This document shows positions 22,731 to 26,999 of a DNA stretch of 26,999 nucleotides, piece by piece. Position 1 is the stretch's first letter, and each line of letters opens with the position of its first letter. The stretch comes from a virus, in IMG/VR virus record IMGVR_UViG_3300036406_000633, positions 1 through 26,999 of that record; one strand, written 5' to 3'. Below the pieces are notes generated by a model, which saw only the letters and a list, made by a program, of their open reading frames with translations, did not search any database and was not told the DNA's origin. Made by a program: the position numbers and the translations under genes.

Positions 22731-22922
22731 TCAAACCTCCTCATAAGTCCAAGCATTTCTGTAAGTTCTATCATTAGGAATTTCCGAAATATCAACAACT
22801 TGATATGGTTTTCCTTCTGGTACACTTTCAATTAATTTTTCAAGTGAGAGACATTCCATAGTAGGAATTATTACAGAAACTCCACCTTCATCATTTGGAT
22901 AAATTATTCTTGTATTAATCAT
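22731..22922 (-). CDS. Small fibre-associated protein (63 aa)
   Basis: 63 aa. MINTRIIYPNDEGGVSVIIPT, then a helix, then VVDISEIPNDRTYRNAWTYEEV. Short proteins of this type, with a D-S/E-I-P-x-DRT-(F/Y)R-x-AW motif, lie downstream of fibre genes in many phages; the function is not known to me. A GAGG sequence lies 5-6 bases before the ATG. It is followed by the fibre-assembly-like gene. Confidence 0.75.
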   Translation of the reverse strand: MINTRIIYPNDEGGVSVIIPTMECLSLEKLIESVPEGKPYQVVDISEIPNDRTYRNAWTYEEV

Positions 22923-22932
22923 AATTCCTCAA

Positions 22933-23106
22933 TTAAACAATAACCCAACGAGCACCAGTATTTATAGTGACTGTGACACCACTATTTATAGTTGTAGGAC
23001 CTATTGTCATCCAATTATAGGTTGTAGTGAGAGTTTGATTGGCATCAATTGCAGTACTACAACCAACAAAAGCTCCTCCATTAGCTCCTATTACTACTGA
23101 TGACAT
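22933..23106 (-). CDS. Small fibre-type beta-module protein (57 aa)
   Basis: From ATG 23106 to TAA 22933, 57 residues. The C-terminal half, TYNWMTIGPTTINSGVTVTI followed by NTGARWVIV, matches a motif found at the ends of many phage tail fibres. It probably is a small fibre accessory or a stand-alone tip module. An exact TATAAATA late element lies 23 bases before the ATG. It begins 6 bases after the stop of the giant fibre gene. Confidence 0.7.
   Translation of the reverse strand: MSSVVIGANGGAFVGCSTAIDANQTLTTTYNWMTIGPTTINSGVTVTINTGARWVIV
22959..22966 (-). promoter_or_regulatory. Exact TATAAATA, possible late promoter for the 63-aa gene
   Basis: TATAAATA on the minus strand, 36 bases before the ATG at 22922, a distance like that of the CTAAATA motifs elsewhere in the window. 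It lies inside the 57-aa ORF. Confidence 0.3.
22983..22990 (-). promoter_or_regulatory. Exact TATAAATA inside the 57-aa ORF
   Basis: TATAAATA on the minus strand, 60 bases before the 63-aa gene at 22922. A second exact copy lies at 22959-22966, 36 bases before that start. Both fall in codons for Thr-Ile-Asn, so they may be coding coincidences. Confidence 0.25.
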
Positions 23107-23112
23107 AATTCA

Positions 23113-26100
23113 TTAAGTTGATTTGTTTCTATTTATAATGCTGTATAAATTTTGAATTTGAACTTGTTGTTCTTTAATTGCTTCTATGAGTAATCCAACA
23201 AGATTTCCATAAGCAACTGATTTGTATCCATTACTTTCTATAACGAGGTCTGGATATACTGTTTCCAACTCTTGTGCAATCAAACCTATGGTGTGAACGT
23301 TAGTATCAATACGATCATATTCTACACCTCTAAGATTAATAACTTTTTCAAGTGCATTTTCAATTGTATGAATATTAGTTTTTAGTCTTTCATCAGAGTT
23401 TGCAGTTATTGATCCACCAACTGTTAAGTCACCAGTGCTTGCATTAAATGTAAATGCCGTTGCTGTAGTTCTTACACTTGCGGTTTGGTTTGATCCTGCA
23501 GCAGCAACAAATACTGGATAAAATGTCGCATTTGTTGTTGTGTCTGTAGCATTAATAGTTGTTGATGGTCCTGCCGATCCTTGAAGACCTTGAGTTCCTT
23601 GTGAACCTACCGTACCTTGTGAACCTACTGTACCTTGTGTCCCCTGAAGACCTTGACGACCTTGAAGACCTTGAAGACCTTGAGTTCCTTGTGAACCAAC
23701 TGTACCTTGTGAACCTACTGTACCTTGTGAACCTACTGTACCTTGTGAACCTACCGTACCTTGAGTCCCCTGAAGACCCTGACGACCTTGAAGACCTTGA
23801 AGACCTTGAAGACCTTGAGTTCCTTGTGAACCTACCGTACCTTGTGAACCTACTGTACCTTGTGAACCTACCGTACCTTGAGTCCCCTGAAGACCCTGAC
23901 GACCTTGAAGACCTTGAAGACCTTGAAGACCTTGAAGACCTTGAAGACCTTGAACACCTTGAAGTGCTGCAGTTGCAATTGCCTCCCACCTAACACCAGA
24001 ACCTGTAGAAAGTAATACAGAAGTTGCAGCACCTACTTGGTTGTTTACGTCATAAAGACCAGAACGAAGTCTTATGTTTCCAGTAACGTCTAATTTTTGT
24101 GTTGGGTTTGTGGTTCCGACTCCAATATTACCACCATAAGGAGCAAGTTGTATCGTTCCATTCGCATCTACATCAATACTTGGGATACCGGAAACATCAT
24201 TAACGGAGAAAATAGAACCTGATGTAAGGTTATTTGTAATACTAAACAACTGACCAGCAGAACCTTCCCAAGATAAGGTGCCCGAGTTTAGAGTATCATA
24301 ATGAACAATATCAATAATTGTTCCTATTCCAACAGTACCAACTCCAGATACTGGTGTTGTATATGTTAGTGATGAAGAACCTGTTGGATTATTAGAACTG
24401 TCTTTATATACAATTTGATTTGCAGATCCTGCTACTGGACCTGTTTGACCTTGAAGACCTTGAGTTCCTTGAGAACCAACTGTACCTTGAGTTCCTTGCG
24501 CCCCTTGAGTACCTGTACCTCCTGTTCCTCCAGCAGTACCCTGAAGACCTTGAGTTCCTTGTGAACCAACTGTACCTTGTGAACCTACCGTACCTTGTGT
24601 CCCCTGAAGACCTTGAAGACCTTGAAGACCTTGAAGACCTTGAGTTCCTTGTGAACCAACTGTACCTTGTGAACCTACCGTACCTTGTGAACCTACTGTA
24701 CCTTGAGTCCCCTGAAGACCTTGAGTTCCTTGCGAACCTACTGTACCTTGAGTTCCTTGTGAACCTACCGTACCTTGTGAACCTACCGTACCTTGTGAAC
24801 CTACCGTACCTTGAGTCCCCTGAAGACCCTGACGACCTTGAAGACCTTGAGTTCCTTGTGAACCTACTGTACCTTGTGAACCTACCGTACCTTGTGAACC
24901 TACTGTACCTTGTGTCCCCTGAAGACCTTGAGTTCCTTGTGAACCTACCGTACCTTGTGAACCAACTGTACCTTGTGAACCTACCGTACCTTGTGTCCCC
25001 TGAAGACCTTGACGACCTTGAAGACCTTGAAGACCTTGAGTTCCTTGTGAACCTACCGTACCTTGTGAACCTACTGTACCTTGTGTCCCCTGAAGACCTT
25101 GAAGACCTTGAAGACCTTGAGTTCCTTGTGAACCTACCGTACCTTGTGAACCTACCGTACCTTGTGAACCTACTGTACCTTGGGAACCAACTGTACCCTG
25201 AAGTCCCTGAGTTCCTTGTGAACCAACTGTACCTTGTAGACCCTGAAGTCCCTGAGTTCCTTGTGAACCAACTGTACCTTGAGTTCCTTGTGCTCCTTGA
25301 GTACCCTGAAGACCTTGCAATCCAGCAGCAAATGAAGTTGTCCAACTAACTCCCGCACCAGTAGAAATTAATACAGAACCACCAGCACCTACATTTCCAT
25401 AAAAATCTCTTAATCCAGAATCAAGTTCTACGGTCTGTACAAATGTTGATAAACCAGTAATTCTAAGTTGTGGAGAAGTAATTGTACTATCAGTAACCTG
25501 CATACCACCAGCAGCAAGTCTTACGCCATTAGGGACTTGATTAGTACCAATACCTACACCATAATTAAATAACCAGGCATCAGTATTCAGTCCGGTAAAA
25601 GTACCAGACTTAATCCACATAATTTGTTTATATGTGGATGGAATATCATCAGTACCAACACCGGCATTAATATCAAATAATGGACTTCCTACCGTAGATG
25701 CAACTGCAATACCACCGTGATTTGCTGTCGTATCATTAGAAATAACTACACCACCAGCAGTAGTCGCTAAACCAACAATAATATCTTTGTCTCTAACAGT
25801 TAAAGTTGATGCAGCAATAAGAACTGATGTTCCTCCAATTGTTACATTACCACCAACATAAAGATTAGCACCATCAAAAGTTAAATTACCAGAACCAGTA
25901 GGATTGTTAGAACCATCTTTATATACAATTTGATTTGCAGATCCTGCTACTGGACCTGTTTGACCTTGAAGACCTTGTAGTCCCTGAGTTCCTTGTGAAC
26001 CTACTGTACCTTGAGTACCTTGAGTTCCCTGCTGACCCTGAGTTCCTTGAGTACCCTGCTGTCCCTGAGTACCCTGACGACCTTGAAGACCTTGAGTTCC

Positions 26101-26999
26101 TTGTGAACCTACTGTACCCTGAAGTCCCTGAGTACCTTGTGAACCTACTGTACCTTGAGTGCCTTGAGTGCCTTGAGTTCCTTGAGTACCCTGCTGACCC
26201 TGAGTTCCTTGTGAACCTACTGTACCCTGAGTTCCTTGAGTGCCCTGTGTTCCTTGGGTGCCCTGAAGACCTTGAGTTCCTTGAGTTCCTTGAGTGCCCT
26301 GAAGACCTTGAGTTCCCTGAGTACCCTGAAGACCTTGAGTTCCTTGACGACCTTGAGTACCCTGAAGACCTTGAGTACCCTGAAGACCTTGAGTACCTTG
26401 AGTACCTTGGAGACCTTGTGTTCCCTGGAGACCTTGAATACCCTGAGTTCCCTGAGTTCCTTGAGTACCCTGAAGACCTTGAGTACCTTGTGTTCCTTGA
26501 GTGCCTTGAAGACCTTGTGTTCCAGCAGCAGAAGGTGCAGTCCAAGAAACACCAGCACCAGTTGAGACTAAGATAGAACCAGCAGCACCTACATTATTAT
26601 AGATGTCCCTTAATGTAGAATTTAATTCAATAGGACTCTCAAAAACAAAGTTTCCAGAACCATCAATTTGTGCTCTTACTGCTGAATTACTAACATCAAC
26701 AAAACGAAGATTTGGTGTTGAAGTATTTCCATAAACATCAATATACCAAGCAGTTGCATTATCAGTTGCTCTACCAAAACTTAACTGACCACCTTCATTA
26801 GATGTATCAACTCTACCTGCCTTGATTTCTCCACCAACAACATCAAGTTTAATTCCAGATGCAGGATTTATGGTTCCAATACCAACACTTTGAGTTACTG
26901 CATCATATACAAAATTAGTCGCGCCAGCAGATACATTATTATTATTGAATATAATCTGCTTATTAATACCAGCAACAGGACCAATTAATCCTTGAAGAC
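23113..26999 (-). CDS. Giant collagen-like tail fibre with S74 chaperone domain (partial)
   Basis: One frame is open from the right edge to the TAA at 23113, giving 1294 residues; the N-terminus is outside the window. The ATG at 25620 is internal and not a real start. Order from the right edge: a beta-rich domain, a collagen block (about 26521-25964), a fibre domain, a second block (25319-24449), a fibre domain with VGIGTTNPTQKLDVTGN, a third block (23966-23580) and a C-terminal peptidase S74 (endosialidase-type) intramolecular chaperone beginning SDERLKTNI near 23395. S74 domains help fibre trimers fold and then cleave themselves off. The Gly-X-Y blocks use mostly Gly-(Leu/Thr)-Gln and GTVGSQ and contain no Pro or Lys. 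The long trimeric fibre probably reaches the host surface. Confidence 0.9.
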   Translation of the reverse strand, partial: LQGLIGPVAGINKQIIFNNNNVSAGATNFVYDAVTQSVGIGTINPASGIKLDVVGGEIKAGRVDTSNEGGQLSFGRATDNATAWYIDVYGNTSTPNLRFVDVSNSAVRAQIDGSGNFVFESPIELNSTLRDIYNNVGAAGSILVSTGAGVSWTAPSAAGTQGLQGTQGTQGTQGLQGTQGTQGTQGIQGLQGTQGLQGTQGTQGLQGTQGLQGTQGRQGTQGLQGTQGTQGLQGTQGTQGTQGLQGTQGTQGTQGTQGTVGSQGTQGQQGTQGTQGTQGTQGTVGSQGTQGLQGTVGSQGTQGLQGRQGTQGQQGTQGTQGQQGTQGTQGTVGSQGTQGLQGLQGQTGPVAGSANQIVYKDGSNNPTGSGNLTFDGANLYVGGNVTIGGTSVLIAASTLTVRDKDIIVGLATTAGGVVISNDTTANHGGIAVASTVGSPLFDINAGVGTDDIPSTYKQIMWIKSGTFTGLNTDAWLFNYGVGIGTNQVPNGVRLAAGGMQVTDSTITSPQLRITGLSTFVQTVELDSGLRDFYGNVGAGGSVLISTGAGVSWTTSFAAGLQGLQGTQGAQGTQGTVGSQGTQGLQGLQGTVGSQGTQGLQGTVGSQGTVGSQGTVGSQGTVGSQGTQGLQGLQGLQGTQGTVGSQGTVGSQGTQGLQGLQGRQGLQGTQGTVGSQGTVGSQGTVGSQGTQGLQGTQGTVGSQGTVGSQGTVGSQGTQGLQGRQGLQGTQGTVGSQGTVGSQGTVGSQGTQGTVGSQGTQGLQGTQGTVGSQGTVGSQGTVGSQGTQGLQGLQGLQGLQGTQGTVGSQGTVGSQGTQGLQGTAGGTGGTGTQGAQGTQGTVGSQGTQGLQGQTGPVAGSANQIVYKDSSNNPTGSSSLTYTTPVSGVGTVGIGTIIDIVHYDTLNSGTLSWEGSAGQLFSITNNLTSGSIFSVNDVSGIPSIDVDANGTIQLAPYGGNIGVGTTNPTQKLDVTGNIRLRSGLYDVNNQVGAATSVLLSTGSGVRWEAIATAALQGVQGLQGLQGLQGLQGLQGRQGLQGTQGTVGSQGTVGSQGTVGSQGTQGLQGLQGLQGRQGLQGTQGTVGSQGTVGSQGTVGSQGTVGSQGTQGLQGLQGRQGLQGTQGTVGSQGTVGSQGTQGLQGSAGPSTTINATDTTTNATFYPVFVAAAGSNQTASVRTTATAFTFNASTGDLTVGGSITANSDERLKTNIHTIENALEKVINLRGVEYDRIDTNVHTIGLIAQELETVYPDLVIESNGYKSVAYGNLVGLLIEAIKEQQVQIQNLYSIINRNKST
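23130..23137 (-). promoter_or_regulatory. T4-type late promoter TATAAATA for the 57-aa ORF
   Basis: An exact match to the T4 late -10 element on the minus strand, 23 bases before the ATG at 23106, lying in the last codons of the giant fibre gene. Confidence 0.45.
23580..23966. repeat. Collagen-coding repeat block, C-terminal
   Basis: Nine-base units encoding Gly-X-Gln alternate with an 18-base unit encoding GTVGSQ. Many units are identical at the DNA level. The repeat is in frame with the giant fibre gene. Confidence 0.9.
24401..24462. repeat. 62-bp direct repeat, copy 1
   Basis: Identical over 62 bases to 25916-25977, in the same orientation. It codes for the junction between a collagen block (GLQGQTGPVAGS) and the following fibre domain (ANQIVYKD). 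The copies lie 1515 bases apart, a multiple of three. Confidence 0.9.
24449..25319. repeat. Collagen-coding repeat block, central (longest)
   Basis: About 870 bases of 9- and 18-base units encoding Gly-X-Y triplets, broken once near 24504-24545 by a segment coding for GTAGGTGGTGTQG. Large identical stretches make it prone to slippage, recombination and assembly collapse. Confidence 0.9.
25916..25977. repeat. 62-bp direct repeat, copy 2
   Basis: Second copy of the 24401-24462 repeat. It marks the same junction in the preceding fibre module. Confidence 0.9.
25964..26521. repeat. Collagen-coding repeat block, N-proximal
   Basis: About 560 bases of 9-base units, mainly GTQ and GLQ triplets with fewer GTVGSQ units than the other two blocks and some GQQ and GRQ. 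The DNA sequence is more varied than in the central block, suggesting it is older or less recently expanded. Confidence 0.88.

Noticed and set aside
22729-22734. TTG start for the fibre-assembly-like gene, adding two residues
   Set aside because: The ATG at 22728 has an AGGAGG 6 bases upstream; from the TTG the same sequence would be adjacent to the start codon.
23559-23993. Two ORFs of about 145 aa, one on each strand, over the C-terminal collagen block
   Set aside because: Repeat shadows of the fibre gene. The minus one is a low-complexity Arg/Ser/Gly/Tyr protein in a shifted frame.
24420-25349. A 309-aa plus-strand ORF across the central collagen block
   Set aside because: It is opposite the giant fibre frame. 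The repeat unit is a multiple of three, so all frames without a stop in one unit stay open. The product is a meaningless Leu/Glu/Tyr repeat.
23580-26521. Regularly spaced repeats that could suggest a CRISPR array
   Set aside because: Units are 9 and 18 bases with no unique spacers, and they translate into Gly-X-Y triplets in one continuous frame.
25935-26576. Long plus- and minus-strand ORFs in other frames across the N-proximal collagen block
   Set aside because: Same cause: periodic DNA. Only the frame that runs from the right edge to 23113 gives a Gly-X-Y pattern and known fibre domains.
1-26999. tRNA genes, insertion sequences, integrases or attachment sites
   Set aside because: I saw no cloverleaf-like sequence, transposase or integrase motif, or flanking inverted repeats. 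A tRNA scan was not possible here.

Overview
This window looks like part of a T4-like myovirus (contractile tail) that infects cyanobacteria. The evidence is a set of T4 core genes (gp4, gp26, gp32, gp33, gp48, gp53, gp59, with likely gp51 and gp54), phage-borne phoH and thyX of the cyanophage type, and a DUF1825 gene, a family otherwise typical of cyanobacteria. The DNA is AT-rich and tightly packed: many genes overlap by 1-8 bases, and no gap reaches 300 bases. All identifications come from reading the sequence; no database search was run.

Layout. (1) 1-4009, minus strand: tail and baseplate genes. These are a tail-tube-fold protein (probable gp54), gp26, a 57-aa gp51-like ORF, a 565-aa possible tape-measure protein, and the start of a related gene cut by the left edge. 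(2) 4051-6464, plus strand: gp4 head completion, an unknown 115-aa protein, gp48 tail tube cap and gp53 baseplate wedge. This block ends at a hairpin terminator shared with gp32. (3) 6495-13273, minus strand: replication, transcription and nucleotide genes. These are gp32, DUF1825, gp59, gp33, a RecB-like nuclease, phoH, an FmdB-like small protein, thyX, two tiny ORFs, two T4-like cyanophage hypotheticals, a small membrane protein, a 58-aa ORF and glutaredoxin. Three near-perfect host-type sigma-70 promoters (17-base spacers) lie here. (4) 13300-19191, minus strand: three large multidomain proteins built from GT25 glycosyltransferase, FkbM and other methyltransferase, TPR, WavE-like and beta-propeller domains. 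(5) 19254-26999, minus strand: tail-fibre region. It holds small fibre or adhesin proteins, two 2OG-Fe(II) oxygenases, a glycine-rich adhesin-like protein, a likely fibre-assembly protein, and the C-terminal 1294 residues of a giant collagen-like fibre ending in an S74 chaperone domain. That fibre continues past the right edge.

Points of most interest: (a) GT25 glycosyltransferases, methyltransferases and two 2OG-Fe(II) oxygenases lie beside a collagen-like, Thr/Gln-rich fibre, which suggests a phage fibre-decorating system, with host surface glycan modification as the alternative; (b) a T_TTT_TTC heptamer at the end of gp26 could make a -1 frameshift fusion to the gp51-like ORF, as in lambda-type tail-assembly chaperones, directly upstream of the tape-measure candidate; (c) an in-frame 62-base direct repeat could excise or duplicate exactly 505 codons of the fibre; (d) late-promoter-like CTAAATAC motifs face each other between the divergent gp54-like and gp4 genes; (e) a consensus sigma-70 promoter is nested in a terminator hairpin.
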